This document shows, one piece after another, positions 11,288-22,528 of a stretch of 64,000 nucleotides of DNA (the first letter of the stretch is position 1; each line of letters opens with the position of its first letter). The position numbers were made by a program, and so were the translations under genes. Location of the stretch: positions 39,906,001 through 39,970,000 of the forward strand of contig NC_081826.1 of assembly GCF_030867095.1 (NCBI RefSeq), in the 5' to 3' direction. The notes below the pieces were generated by a model, which saw only the letters and a program-made list of their open reading frames with translations, ran no database searches and had not been told where the DNA came from. The DNA is from Alligator mississippiensis (taxonomy: Eukaryota > Chordata > Crocodylia > Alligatoridae).

Positions 11288-11428
11288 GTCCTGCTCTTGG
11301 GCGGGAATAATTTCATGTACAAATACAGACTGGGGAATGACTGGTAAGGCTGCAGTACTGCAGAGAATGATCTGGGATTACTATAGACCATAAACCAGAC
11401 ATGAACCAACAGCATGCTTTTGTTGCAA

Positions 11429-11448
11429 ATATATATATATATATATAT
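11429..11448. repeat. (TA)10 microsatellite
   Basis: A perfect dinucleotide run inside CR1 copy C, where a canonical CR1 has none. Confidence 0.9.
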
Positions 11449-12046
11449 CTCAAAGCAGACTGGCTTGTATTGGTAGAAACGTCACTTGCAAATCAAGGGA
11501 AGTGATTCTTCTGCTCTGTTCAGCATTGGTGAAGCCTCACCTGAAGTAATGTGTCCAGTTTGGGCCCCATGCTACAAGAAGGACGTGGACAGATTAGGCA
11601 GTCTGGTGCAGAACAACAAAAATAATTAGGGGCCTGAAAGACAAGACTTATAAGGAAAGAACTAAGGTTATTTAATCTGGAGCAGAGAAGACTATGGGGG
11701 GATATGATAATAATTTTCAAATACCTGAAGGGTGATTATGGAGCAGGTGGAGATAAGCTTTTCTCTGTGACTGTAGGGGACAGAACTAGGAGCAATGGCC
11801 TCAAGATGCAGCAGAGGAAATTTAGGTTGAAGATTAGGACAAACTTCATGACTCTGAGGGTGGTCAAGCATTGGAACAGTCTACCTAGAGAAGTTGTGGG
11901 ATCTCATTCTTGGAAGTTTAAGGGCAAGCTAGACAGATACTTGGCTGGGATGGTCTAGTCAGGGATGAGCCTGCTTAAGAAAGAAGCTAGACTAAATGAC
12001 CTTGTGAGGTTCCTTCCAGCCCTACTTCCCTATGATTCTATGATTA

Positions 12047-12351
12047 TCTAGATCCAGACCTAAATATTATAGTCTAGGTTCAACTGTACTGTACCATACC
12101 CATTCCTTCTTACCCTCTGTAAGGACCTGTCTAGTTTTCAGAGGGTGAGGAGAATCTGAGTATCATCCTGACTAGGCAGAACTGTCAATGTGTATGCATA
12201 CTAACATGTGTGTTCTTGTCCAATCTCTCCCCATGATAATATCCTGCTGAACCCAGTATTAAATGTAGTGGTACATTTAGCTACAGAATTCTAGCTCTAA
12301 ATTAATAAAAGCCCTTGTGAAAACAAAAATGTATATTCCCTAGGGAATGTA
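12047..12351. other. Unassigned spacer between two CR1 copies
   Basis: About 300 bp of AT-rich DNA between convergent CR1 copies C and D. No feature is seen. Confidence 0.5.
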
Positions 12352-13325
12352 TTTTCATAGATTTCATAGACATTTGGGCTGGAAGGGACCCTGGAGGATC
12401 AACAAGTCCAACCCCTGCCCCAGGGGCAGGAAGTCAGCAGGGATCATAGGATCCCAGCAAGATAAGCATCCAAATGTGTCTTGAAAGCATTCAAAGCTTG
12501 AACCACCTCTGGTGGCAGTCTATTCTAAACCTTGGGGGCTCAGACAGTGAAGAAGTTCTTTCTTATGTCCAGCCTGAATCAGTTGCGGTGGAGTTTGTGA
12601 CCATTCGATCTTGTCATCCCTTGGGGCGCTCTGGTGAACAGACATTCCCCCAGATCCTGATGAGCATCCCTGATAAACTTATAGGTGGCCATCAGATCAC
12701 CCCTGAGCCTGCGCTTTTCCAGGCTGAAGAGCCCCATGGCTCTCAGCCTCTCATAATAAGGTCTGTTTTCCTGACCTCTGATCATATGCATGGCTCTCCT
12801 CTGGACTCTCTCAAGCTTCTCCACATCCTTTTTGAATTGTGGAACCCAAAACTGGATGCAGTACTCCAGCTGCGGCCTCACCAAGGCCGAGTACAAGGGG
12901 AGAATAACATCCTGGGATTTGCTTGAGATGCATCTATGGATGCAAGCCAGCATTTTGCTCACTTTACTAGCTGCAGCATCACACTGAAGGCTCATGTTCA
13001 TCTTGTGGTCAACCAAGACCCCCAAGTCCCTTTCATCTGTAGTGCTATAAGCATGCTGCAGGTTTTTCCTCCCACGGTGGAGAACCTTGCATTTTTCAGT
13101 GTGGAACACCATCAGGTTCTCGTCCACCCAGTTCATGAGCTTGTCAAGATCCACCTGGATCACCCTCCTGTCCTCAGGTGTGGATGCTTTACCCCAGAGT
13201 TTGGTGTCATTGGCAAACTTGGCCAGTCCACTTCTAACACTAATGTCCACATCATTGATGAAAATGTTAAATACTATAGGCCCTAGGACAGAGCCTTGAG
13301 GGACCCCACTGGTCACAGTGCACCA
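12352..13325 (-). mobile_element. CR1 LINE copy D, 3' half
   Basis: A minus-strand CR1, 5' truncated at the RT palm. An open frame of about 250 codons (12579-13325) covers SGVPQGSVLGPIVFNIF, then KFANDTKLWG (FAND in place of FADD, so a catalytic Asp is changed), DLGVLVDHKMNMS, VRPQLEYCIQFW, and [16 protein letters not shown]. The last ORF2 residues and the 3' UTR follow in 12352-12578 after a frame change. It is better preserved than copies B and C. Confidence 0.9.
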
Positions 13326-13754
13326 AGACAATTGCATATTTTATATGCTTGTCTAAACTTGTGCTTCCAATATGGCAGAATTTATTGGGGAAAAAAATCC
13401 CCAATGGATCCTTTCCTTATTAATAGCCATAAATAAATAAGCCCCTACAATTATGGGTTGACTTTTTTTTATTCCTTACCTACCTATTCTTGTCTCTTTT
13501 TAGTTTTTAAATTGCATATCTATTGCTCTAGACTTTCTATAGGCCTCTTTCCCTCATTTTAAGCTATTTGTATTTATATCAATATTTATTTCATTCTGTT
13601 TTTGTTTTCTGTTCTTAATTAATTCATCATTTTTCCTTTTTTTACCCTCACCGCTACTCTACACTATATTCTGTTTATGTGTAGCTTCATTTTTCTCTGT
13701 GGACCAAGATTTTCTGCTTCTATGTCTCATTTTCTTTTATTCATTCTTTCATAA
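13326..13754. other. AT-rich unassigned DNA
   Basis: Pyrimidine-rich and AT-rich sequence with short T runs. No gene or repeat end is recognised. Confidence 0.5.
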
Positions 13755-14640
13755 TTGAACAACTGTGTTAACAGGTTTAGGAAGAAAGCTAACAGTGAAA
13801 TTCTTAACAGAAACCAGCAGCACCACAACTTCTCTCCTCCAGAAAGAAAAGGCATTCAGTCCTTAAGATTCAACAATGAAATAGTAATAAAACTAGTGGA
13901 CAAAGGAGAAGCCATAGTCACCCTCAACCCTCAAGACTACTTCAATCAGCCTAATGGACAACTAAGTCTAACGCCAACTGCTCGAAAGACCTTGAGGAGA
14001 TTCCCACACCAGCATTCACCCAAACTAAAAATATCAAATCCTTTCCATACCTGCTTTAGAAAAGAATACTCACACTAATCCTCTACTCTCCCACCCAAGA
14101 ACATTTGACATTCTCTGAAGATGCACAAACAGAGTAATTCTGGCAGACCTATCATATCCAACTGTGGTACCCTCACTGAACAATCATCAGGATTCACAAA
14201 AACTGTTCTTAAAGCACTTGTCTCTCAAAGAGCAAGTTTTGTACAAGACACAACAGAATTTTTCAACAAGATCTGGAAAATCAACTACCTCCCCAAGAAT
14301 GCCATACTTGTAACCATGGAAATCATTAGCCTATACAATAATATCCCACACTACTAAGGCACAACTGCCTGCCTGATATACCTGCAAGAACATGGACTAC
14401 ACTCAGATTTACAGCCACAATATACAGTACAAATTATCCTCATCCATACAACTTCACCTTCAAGAACCACCACCACCACTTCCTTCAAAGGACATAGCCA
14501 TGGGCACAAAGATAGTCCCCAATATGCCAGCCCCTTCATAAGCCACCTTCAAGAAAAAAAAATAGAGAACTACACCATCAAATATGCAATATACCTGCAT
14601 TACATAGATGACATTTTCATCACCTAAACTGAACACCTGG

Positions 14641-15558
14641 TGTGGCGGCGAGGTGCCCCCACAGGATCTTGAGGGAGAGAGAAGAGAGCCCCCAGACCCC
14701 AGACCCTGAGAGCAAGCCCCCAGAGGGGCGTATGTACCTTGCGGAGAGCAGCGGGAGCAGGAGCCACGTTCGCGGCTGCAGCCGCACGAACCAGCATTAC
14801 ACCGGCTGTGGCATCAGCTGTTCCCGGTGAGGGGAACAGCTGAACCAATCACAGCGGCTGTATCGGCCGCTGTGGGAAGATTTAAAAACACTGGTGGAGC
14901 GAGGAGAGAGAGAGAGCCGGAGAGAGACAGCACGGGTGGGCAGCTCATGAGGTGAGCTCTGGCACGGGAAGGAGAGGACCCAGCCTGCGAGACTCAAGCA
15001 GGTAGCCCAGGGAAGGGCTTTAAGCCTTCTGCAGGAGGCAGAGCAGGAGGCACACAAGGAGTGCAAGCAGAGGCACTCTCTTAGTCTCCTGAAGCAGCTT
15101 ACACTCAGGAGGCAAGGGAGCTCCCTGCTTGGGGTAGGGGAGAAGAAACAACTGAGGATCCGAGAGGGAGCTGGAATAAGGGGGATAACCCTGCAGCTCC
15201 TCCTGACTCGAAGGAGTATTTTCTATAAAAAGGAAAAAAAAGAAAAACCTCTCCAAGAAGGGAGAGAGAGCAATCAGAACCTGGAGAACCGGTCTGAGGC
15301 CATCATACAAGGCCTGGAAACATCTGTAACGCATCACCCAGTGGCTGGCACGTGGACGGGGTGTAGGGGAGGCGGAGCCCCATGGAACACCACGGCAGAC
15401 AACCATGACTGCCACCGTCTATCGGGAGGCCCATCCGAAATAAGATCTCCACTGTAGACCCCTCTTAATGTGCGTTTAACATCCAAGTTGTGGCAGGCAA
15501 GTTGAGGGAAGGGGCAACACCCCGATAGACTGGGCGGAGAGAGGGCGCAAGCTCCACA
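14641..15558 (+). repeat. 5' LTR of element 2
   Basis: It starts TGTGGCGGCGAGG and ends GCTCCACA, just before the primer-binding site. An A/T-rich stretch aagatttaaaaac near 14877 is the best TATA-like candidate. The shared motif aacatccaagttgtggcagg lies at 15478-15497, about 60 bp from the LTR end. Confidence 0.9.
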
Positions 15559-15559
15559 G

Positions 15560-15579
15560 TGGTGCATTGGCCGGGAATC
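15560..15579 (+). promoter_or_regulatory. Primer-binding site, tRNA-Gly(GCC), element 2
   Basis: The sequence tggtgcattggccgggaa is complementary to the 3' end of vertebrate tRNA-Gly(GCC), including the CCA tail. It lies one base past the 5' LTR. It would prime minus-strand DNA synthesis. The tRNA match is from memory of the conserved tRNA sequence. Confidence 0.85.
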
Positions 15580-15632
15580 CATTCTTATATGGCATTAACG
15601 GGACAGTGTTCCCGACCCGGGATTAAACAGGG

Positions 15633-16400
15633 ATGCAGCAGCCAGTACTAGCACATGCAGAGCTGCTTACACAGGCGATCCAGGCCATAGGGCAGGTGTT
15701 GGAAGTGCAGCAACTACAGGGTGCACACCAGCAAGAGTGGATGCAGTGAAATGCTGCCCTATTTAAAATTCCCTGGATGACTAAGGAGGATGATCCCGAA
15801 GCTTATATTGAAGCATTTGAGAGGACAGCTATCCAGACGGGGTTGGACCGTGGTCAGTGGGGCCATCACCTAGGGGCGCCAGTGATAGATCAGGCTCAAG
15901 CTGCCTACCGAGCTCTATCAAGGGAGGAAGCCCGAGATTACGAGACAGTCAAGGCAGCAATCCTCTACAGGCTTGAGATTTCACCAGTAAGTCACTGGCA
16001 GGCCTTCAGAGCCCGAAAGACCAAGGAGGCTAAGCAACCCAGGGGTTTGTTGCAAGCTTTAAGGGGCTCACTTAATAAATGGTTGCCAGCCAGCAAGTTA
16101 GACTGGGCAGGCGTGATGCACTAGATCCTACTAGAATAGTTCGTATGGGATTTGGAGGAAGACACCCAGAGATGGGTACAGAGACAGCAGCCACAAAATA
16201 GTGAAGAGGCACTCTGCTTGGTCAAGGCCTTTGCAAATTCAGAAAGGGAGAGAGGATACGGGCGAGGGTCCCGAGGCCCGAAAGAGGGACAGCCAAGTGA
16301 AAGGGAGAGGCGGACGGGCCAGAGATGAGGACCACCAAAAGGGGTGGTGTGCTATCGCTGTGGGCAAACAGGGCACATCTCCTGCGAATGTGGGATGGGC
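15633..16400 (+). pseudogene. Gag with CCHC zinc knuckle, element 2 (fossil)
   Basis: The segment encodes a capsid-like region (EAYIEAFERTAIQTG, then AAYRALSREEARDYETVKAA and RLEISPVSHWQAFR) resembling the retrotransposon Gag and SCAN-like fold of these elements, followed by a charged linker. The zinc knuckle CYRCGQTGHISCEC at about 16347-16390 fits CX2CX4HX4C and would bind element RNA. This part is broken in a few places. Confidence 0.8.
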
Positions 16401-16489
16401 CTGAGCGAGTTGAATCACGCACCGACAGGATATCCGCCCTCCCGGGATAGAGGCAAAGAGGTGGAGAGAGGGGAGCCTATGAATTGCAG

Positions 16490-16814
16490 TTTTGGGTCCG
16501 CAACCCAAGACGGAGGATGGAACCGACCTGTAGTAACTGCATGGATCGGAGACAGGGCGGTCAAGGCCACACTGGACACGGGGTGTTCCCAATCCCTACT
16601 TCGGGCAGACCTCGCTCTGCAGACAGGATGGAAGAGTGCGGGATCCCTGACGATGACCTGTATATTAGGGGGAGAGATACGGTTCCCGACTTGTTATGTG
16701 CTGTTCTGGGTGATGGAGTTTAGCAGAGAGCTACGAGTCGGAATTGCCCCAACCCTGGCTTGTGAGATGATCCTAGGCCGAGAATGGGGGCCATTCTACA
16801 CAGTCCTCGAGTGA
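16490..16814 (+). pseudogene. Aspartic protease, element 2 (fossil)
   Basis: The active-site motif LDTGCSQSLLR (DTG codons at about 16575-16583) is followed by the flap and the closing region (EMILGREWG near 16766-16792). Retroviral-type aspartic proteases of this length (about 100 residues) act as dimers to cut the polyprotein. It lies between Gag and integrase, as expected. Confidence 0.8.
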
Positions 16815-17083
16815 GTGAGGGCCACGGAAGAGGAAAGGAACTGGATCAGGAGGGAAGAGGGATGGGCCGGCAAGGGCCTGGCCTGGCGGAATGAAATAAC
16901 GTCAGGCGGCATCGACCTAGAACAGCTCGTGAGCATGGCCCAATTCCGTAGAGCTCAAAATGAAGACCCGGAACTCCAGCGGCTGTGGGACACAGACCCC
17001 GGGGAAGGACCCTCATGGAGTTGTCCTGGCTTTGAGGTAATAGGGGGTTATTATATCAGGTCCAACGGGGTGAGGAGGGTACC

Positions 17084-18170
17084 ATGCAAGGGAGGCAGTT
17101 AGTGGTCCCGTCCTCATTTCGCCAGGCGGTGTGGGGATTGGCCCATGACTTGCCCATGGGTGGTCATTTGGGACGTAAGAAGACCCGGGCTAGGCTGGCC
17201 CAAGAATTCTTTTGGCCTCATCTCCAAGAGGACATGGAAAGGTGGGGGGCCACGTGCCCAGAGTGTCAGAGGGCACAAGAATGGAAACCCCCAAGGTACC
17301 CCTGAATCCCATGCCAATAATAGAGACACTGTTCTCGCGGGTCACCCTGGATATAGTAGGACCCCTCCCAAGGTCCCATAACAGATATCAATAGATCCTG
17401 GTGATGGTAGATTATGCCACCTGCTTCCCAGAAGCCGTGCCCCTGAGGTCCATAACAGCCACTCGGGTGGTGGAAGAGCTACTCAAATGGATAGCACGGG
17501 TGGGCATACTGTGGGAAATACTCACAGACCAGGGGACAAACTTTATGTCTGGGGTGATGAAAGCCTTATGTAAAACCCTTGGCATCACCCAACTAAAGAC
17601 CTCAGTCTATCATCCCCAAACTAATGGTCTTGTGGAAAGATTAAATGGGACCATCAAGCGGCTGCTTAGACGGTGCTCACAGGAAGATCCCTGGAGGTGG
17701 GATACCATCTTGACCCCCTTGTTGTTCGCCCTGAGGGATGCACCTCAAGAGTCAGCCCAGCACTCTCCATTTCAGTTGGTGTATGGCCATAGTCCCCGGG
17801 GACTGCTACAAATCATAAGGGAAGAATGGGAGAGGCCGATGGGATTGGGGGTATCGGCGGAAAGGTATCAAAAAGAGTTGCAAGACCGAATCTCCAGGGC
17901 CCAACGGATCACCAGTCAAAACCTGAGTAGCGCCCAAGGGATACAGGAGAGGTGCTACAATGAGAAGACAAGAACACGGACGTTCCAGCCGGGGGACAAA
18001 GTTCTGGTATCTCTGCCAACCTCCTCCAGCAAACAGCTGGCAATGTGGCAGTGCCCGTTTACCGTTGTGAGACAAGTAGGGCTGGTGGATTATGAATTAC
18101 TTAAACCGGGTCACTGCCAGGAACGCCAGATTTACCATGTGAATCTGCTCAAAGAGCAGAAGACTCCTCA
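17084..18170 (+). pseudogene. Integrase, upstream of RT, element 2 (fossil)
   Basis: The domains in order are: an HHCC zinc-binding domain (GGHLGRKKTRARLAQEFFWP, then CPEC) at about 17105-17270; the catalytic core with its acidic residues in VDYATCFPEA, LTDQGTNFMS and YHPQTNGLVERLNGTIK (17400-17680); then a C-terminal segment with KVLVSLPTS, WQCPFTVV, GLVDYEL and QIYHVNLLK (about 17998-18160), similar to the GPY/F-type tail. The core is well kept. It lies before RT, which is the diagnostic Gmr1-like arrangement. Confidence 0.9.
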
Positions 18171-18399
18171 TGGATGGATGGCACTAGACGATGATACAAG
18201 GGAAAACCTGGGACCACCTTGCCCCGGGTTAGGGGAACCCCTGGAGGAGGGGTCAGTACAAATGGGCAAGGAGCTGGACAACCAACAACAGCAAGAATTA
18301 CTAGCCTTAATAGAAGAATTTAGGGCGGTGTTCCAAGAGGTCCCGGAATGGGTAACGGGAGTAGAACATGAGATCAGGACACCTCAGGGGGCACTGGTT

Positions 18400-19700
18400 A
18401 GGGAGAGATGGAGGCCGATACCTCAATGATGGCAACAGGAAATAAGGCAGGAGATCATGAAGATGCAAGAACAGGGTATTATACGACCATCCCGCAGTCC
18501 TTGGCGGAGTCCCATAGTTCCCGTGGTCAAGCCAGATGGGTCACTGCACATATATATAGACTATAGAAAGCTTAATGCCCTGACTACGTTTGATGCCTTT
18601 CCAATGCCCGATGTCACTCACCTCATTGAGAAAATCGGCGAAGCACAGTATATAACTACACTTGATTTGGCAAAGGGGTATTGGCAAATCCCAATGCACT
18701 CCACGGATTGTGCCAAAACAGCCTTCGGGACCCCGTGGGGCTTATTCGAGTTCATGCGGATACCCTTTGGCCTCAACGGCACAGCCACGACGTTCCAAAG
18801 GTTGATGGACAACTTATTAGCACCACATGCAGCGTACGTGGTGGCGTACATTGATGACATCATTATATTTTCTGCCAGCTGGCAACAACACCTTAAGGAC
18901 CTCAGAGCTGTCCTGGGAGAACTCCAAGCAGCAGGGCTGACCGCCAACCCGAAGAAATGCAAGCTAGCGGGAAAAGAAACAGCATACCTGGGATTTCGAG
19001 TAGGCCGAGGGACAATTCGGCCTCTCACAGACAAGATCAAGGCTATAAGGCAATTCCAGGAACCGCAAACCCACAAACAACTGCGTTCCTTCCTGGGACT
19101 CGTTAACTATTATCGGCGATTTATACCCTGCTTCGCAACTGTCTCCGCATCACTTACAGATGCATTAGCTGGGAGGTCTGTAGCACCGCTGAAATGGACA
19201 CCAGAGATGTGGAAGAGCTTCCAAGACTTGAAAGAGGCAATGCACCATGACGTTATTGTGCACACACCTAACTTTAATGCCCCTTTCGTTTTACAGGTGG
19301 ATGCATCAGGACAGGCTCTGGGAGCAGTGTTATTCCAAAAACACAGGCAAGAGTGCCCAATCGCGTTTGCCAGCAGAAAACTCAGCTGTGAGGAAACCAG
19401 GTATGCCACCATCGAGAGGGAGTGTCTGGCAATACGCTGGGCAATAGAATACTTTAAGTACTACCTAATGGGGAGGGAATTTGTGGTAGTGACAGACCAC
19501 GCCCCACTACAGTGGTTGACACAGAAACAGAGCATAAATGCCAGGATCACCCGCTGGGCTTTGGCATTGCGGCCATTCAAGTTCACGGTGGTACACCGTC
19601 CAGGCAAAGATAACTTTGTGGCTGACTTTTTGTCCAGATGGGGAGGTGCAGACAACCTAGAGGAAGGTTCGGGTCACATCCATGGGGAGGAGCAGCAGGT
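18400..19700 (+). pseudogene. Reverse transcriptase and RNase H, element 2 (fossil)
   Basis: A long open stretch carries RT blocks GIIRPSRSPWRSPIVPV, YIDYRKLNALT, TLDLAKGYWQIPM, IPFGLNGTATTFQRLMD, the catalytic YIDD (18847-18858) and LTANPKKCKLAGKETAYLGF. The RT connection FLGLVNYYRRFIP follows. RNase H then shows the catalytic Asp in QVDASGQALGAVL, Glu in TIERECLAIRW and Asp in VTDHAPLQWL, ending GKDNFVADFLSR. It is the best preserved pol segment in the window. The open frame runs past the coding end into the 3' LTR, where it means nothing. Confidence 0.93.
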
Positions 19701-19740
19701 GGTACATCCCGTCACACGAGAAAACCAGACACCACGAGGC

Positions 19741-20673
19741 AACTTAAGGGGGGAGGTCTGTGGCGGCGAGGTGCCCCCACAGGATCTTGAGGGAGAGAGA
19801 AGAGAGCCCGCGGACCCCAGACCCCAAGAGCAAGCCCCCAGAGGGGCATACATACCTTCAGGAGAGCAGCGGGAGCAGGAGCCATGTTCGCGGCTACAGC
19901 CGCACAAACCGGAATTACGCCGGCTGTGGCATCAGCTGTTCCTGGCGAGGGGAACAGCTGAGCCAATCACAGTGGCCTTATCGGCCGCTGCGGGAAGATT
20001 TAAAAACGCTGGTGGAGTGGGGAGAGAGAGAGAGCCGGAGAGAGAGAGCACGGGTGGGCAGCTTGTGAGGCGAGCTCTGGCACAGGAAGGAGAGGACCCA
20101 GCCTGTGAGACTCAAGCAGGTAGCCCAGGAAAGGGCTTTAAGCCTTCTGCAGGAGGCAGAGCAGGAGGCACACAAGGAGTGCAAGCAGAGGCATTCTCTC
20201 AGTCTCCTGAAGCGGCTTACACTCAGGAGGCAAGGGAGCTCCCTGCTTGGGGTAGGGGAGAGGAAACAACTAAGGATCCGAGAGGGAGCTGGAATAAGGG
20301 AGATAACCCTGCAGCTCCTCCTGACTCGGAGAAGTATTTTCTATAAAAAGGAAAAAAAAGATAAACCTCACCAAGAAGGGAGAGAGAGCGACTGGAACCC
20401 AGAGAACCGGTCTGAGGCCATCATACGAGGCCTGGAAACATCTGCAACGCATCACCCAGCAGCTGGTGCATGGACGGGGTGTAGGGGAGGCGGAGCCCCA
20501 TGGAACACGGCGGACGACCGTGAGTGCCATCGTCTATCGGGAGGCCCATCCGAAATAAGATCTCCACTGTAGACCCCTCTTAATGTGCGTTTAACATCCA
20601 AGTAGTGGCAGGAGAGTTGAGGGGAGGGGCAACACCCCGATAGACTGGGCGGAGAGAGGGCGCAAGCTCTACA
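19741..20673 (+). repeat. Polypurine tract and 3' LTR of element 2
   Basis: The tract aacttaaggggggagg (19741-19756) directly precedes the LTR, which starts TGTGGCGGCG at 19759 and ends CTCTACA at 20673. It is colinear with the 5' LTR over its whole length. The shared motif lies at 20592-20615. Confidence 0.9.
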
Positions 20674-20884
20674 CCTGGACTCTTACTAATTTCCATCACA
20701 GCATCAACAACTATCATCCTATCAGATTCTCTCTGGAATCTTCTACACTAATACCAACTTTCTAGATACCATGATACATATGCAGAATGGCATCCTACAA
20801 AGCATCATATGCCAAAAAGCCATGGACCACCACACTTAGTTCCATAAAACCAGCAATCATCTGGAATATACAAGAAAGCTGCAG

Positions 20885-21299
20885 TCTATAGCCTGCCCCC
20901 CTCCTGGGCCCTTAAAAGCCTTCAGGGACAGTAGGGCCCTGGGCCACCTGTAGCCAGCCTCCAGTCACTGTATTGCACAGAAGAGGCCCTAGGCCAGCTG
21001 CAGCAGCCTTCCCTCACCATGGCACTGGTCATGGCACCGCGTCACCACACTGGATGCTGCAGGCATCTGCCAGACCTGACAGCACCCTGGTGTTAGGGTA
21101 ACCTGTCATATCTAGCTTTAGTTGCACCTGATTGAGTGGTGAATTATAGTATTATTTGAACTTTTCTTTTATATTCAGCCTTATTTAAGCATTGCTTAAG
21201 ATTTTGTATAGCCTTATTATTTGAACATTTTTTTTTATTTTGTATCTGCGCTGTCAGCTATTACCTTGAGCTCACTTTATCACTGTAATAAGGGAGCTT
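20885..21299. other. Unassigned DNA between the Penelope-like relic and element 3
   Basis: The first 200 bp are GC-rich, with a block (gggccacctgtagccagcct at 20940-20959) that resembles 31281-31300 on the far side of element 3, next to the Harbinger-like relic. The rest is AT-rich and may include the decayed end of the element 3 LTR. Confidence 0.45.
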
Positions 21300-22528
21300 A
21301 GATTGTTCTGAGTGCTGCCCCTATTCACCTGCCACAACTTTGATGTTGATAGATGGAGGAGGCAGTTCCCTGTTGGTGGTTCCAGACAGGTCATCACCCT
21401 GGATCTTTCTTTGTGGGGCTCCAAACCTCCCCTTTACCCTACCCTTACCACATCCATGGCCTGGGAGAGTTCAGCCTCCTTGTACCTTTCCCCAGGGTGA
21501 TCTCTTCTCACCTGTGAGGCCAGCCCCGTCGATCTCCACTGGATTGATCCTTAATCTTCAGGCCAACCCGCGGACAAACTAAACACACCCCAGCCTGGGG
21601 TACCGATAACTCAAAAGGTCCTTCACTCCCGGCGAAGGCATTAAGTATCTACTGACGCAGTACAAGGGACTCTGGCTTCCCAGAACCTTCCGCCTTCCTG
21701 GGGTGGGAGAAAGACTCAACATCGGTCTCTTCCCAGGGACCCGCAAGTTAGGAGCTGGTTACTCCTATTCCCACCACCAGGTGGGAGTTGCCCCTTCTCC
21801 GCCGGGCTTTGGGCCAGCAGCTACCTTATTTTCTTTCTTCACCTGGCTGCCCACCAAGTTTTGGCGCCGCTCACCGCCCTTCCCTACCAGGATACCTGGC
21901 TGCTCCCCCAGAGCCTGATCTTCTCCCTGAGGGGACGACCTTTCTCTTCAGCTAACTCCGGCTCCTCAAGCTCAGCTCTGGGGTTTTTCCTGCCGGGCTG
22001 CCTTGTTAGACACTGGGGCTTCTCACCCTGTGCCCCACTCAGCAGCTCCTACCTGGCTCCTCCGCTTGTGGCTGTTTGCCAGTATCCTGCTTTGCCCTCC
22101 TGGCACTCCGCTCTTCCTCACTCGGCTCCGCCGCCCAGGGCTCCTAGCCAGCGTCCTGCTTCTCCCTGCCGGCGCTCTGCTCTTCTCCGCTTGGCTCCAC
22201 TGCCCTGAGCTCCTCACTGTCCTGATCCTGCTCACCAGCGTCCTGTTGTTCACTGCTCGGCTCCACTGCCCACCTCGCGCTGGCAACCTCCATTTCTTTC
22301 TCCTGGCAGCTGGGTGTCTCCCCAGCTGCCTTTTGAGCAGCCTGCACTGCTCTCAGGCTCCATCCCCGGGGTTCACTGATCCGCAGGCTCAGGCAGCTGC
22401 AAAGCCGCTGAGCCTGTATCGGAGTCTTCTCCTAGCTGCTGCTCATCCCAGCCCCTGCGGTGAGTATCGGGGCTTGTCAGACGGGGTCCCGGGACATGTT
22501 GGGAGGGGGCTTCTGTCTCCCCTCCCAC
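21300..22528 (-). repeat. 3' LTR of element 3
   Basis: It is preceded on the minus strand by a purine tract (gaggcgggggata at about 22529-22541). It starts TGTGGGAGGGGAGACAGAAG. It is recognisable to about 21300, past the shared motif at 21325-21348. The last 100 bp or so do not align with the other LTR by eye. Confidence 0.8.

Larger units (their letters stand above)
10098..12046 (+). mobile_element. CR1 LINE copy C, split by a solo LTR
   Basis: 10098-10396 encodes the RT palm (VLGLVLFNIFINDLDNG, then FVDNTKL in place of the catalytic FADDTK) and the following helix (NNLDRLEKW). 11288-12046 continues it: the end of the RT thumb, the C-terminal domain (LEQRRLWGD-like, then SLPREVVG) and the 3' UTR ending tatgattctatgatt. 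The copy is 5' truncated within RT and has several frame disruptions. The interruption 10397-11287 is a solo LTR. A (TA)10 run sits inside it at 11429-11448. Confidence 0.85.
14641..20673 (+). mobile_element. Ty3 LTR element 2 (Gmr1-like), both LTRs present, TSD cctgg
   Basis: A complete-length LTR retrotransposon fossil: LTR (918 bp), tRNA-Gly primer site, gag with zinc knuckle, protease, integrase, reverse transcriptase, RNase H, polypurine tract, LTR (915 bp). It has perfect 5-bp duplications cctgg at 14636-14640 and 20674-20678. Integrase precedes RT, the reverse of ordinary Ty3 elements and the hallmark of the Gmr1 group. No envelope gene is present. The LTRs differ by roughly 6-9% in the stretch I compared by eye, which suggests an insertion tens of millions of years old if crocodilian rates apply. 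It is broken, with about half a dozen breaks, though the RT-RNase H part is well preserved. Confidence 0.9.
13755..20884 (+). pseudogene. Penelope-like element reverse transcriptase, split by LTR element 2
   Basis: 13755-14640 carries Penelope-like RT blocks in order: IVIKLVDKGEAIVTLNPQDY (usual form IVIKPADKGGAIV), MHKQSNSGRPIISNCGTLTE (usual PKIHK..GRPIVS), ILVTMEIISLYNNIPHY (usual LVTLDVTSLYTNIPH) and the catalytic YIDD at 14601-14612. The frame continues after the LTR element at 20674-20884 with an FHHSINNYHPIRFSLE segment followed by FLDTMIHM, matching the region after the palm in this family. There are several stops and shifts. No GIY-YIG endonuclease is visible, so the 3' end is lost. 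This element is older than element 2, which is inserted in it. Confidence 0.8.

Noticed and set aside
18457-20346. 629-codon open frame read as one protein with a novel C-terminus
   Set aside because: The first 400-odd codons are RT and RNase H; the rest is chance read-through into the 3' LTR.
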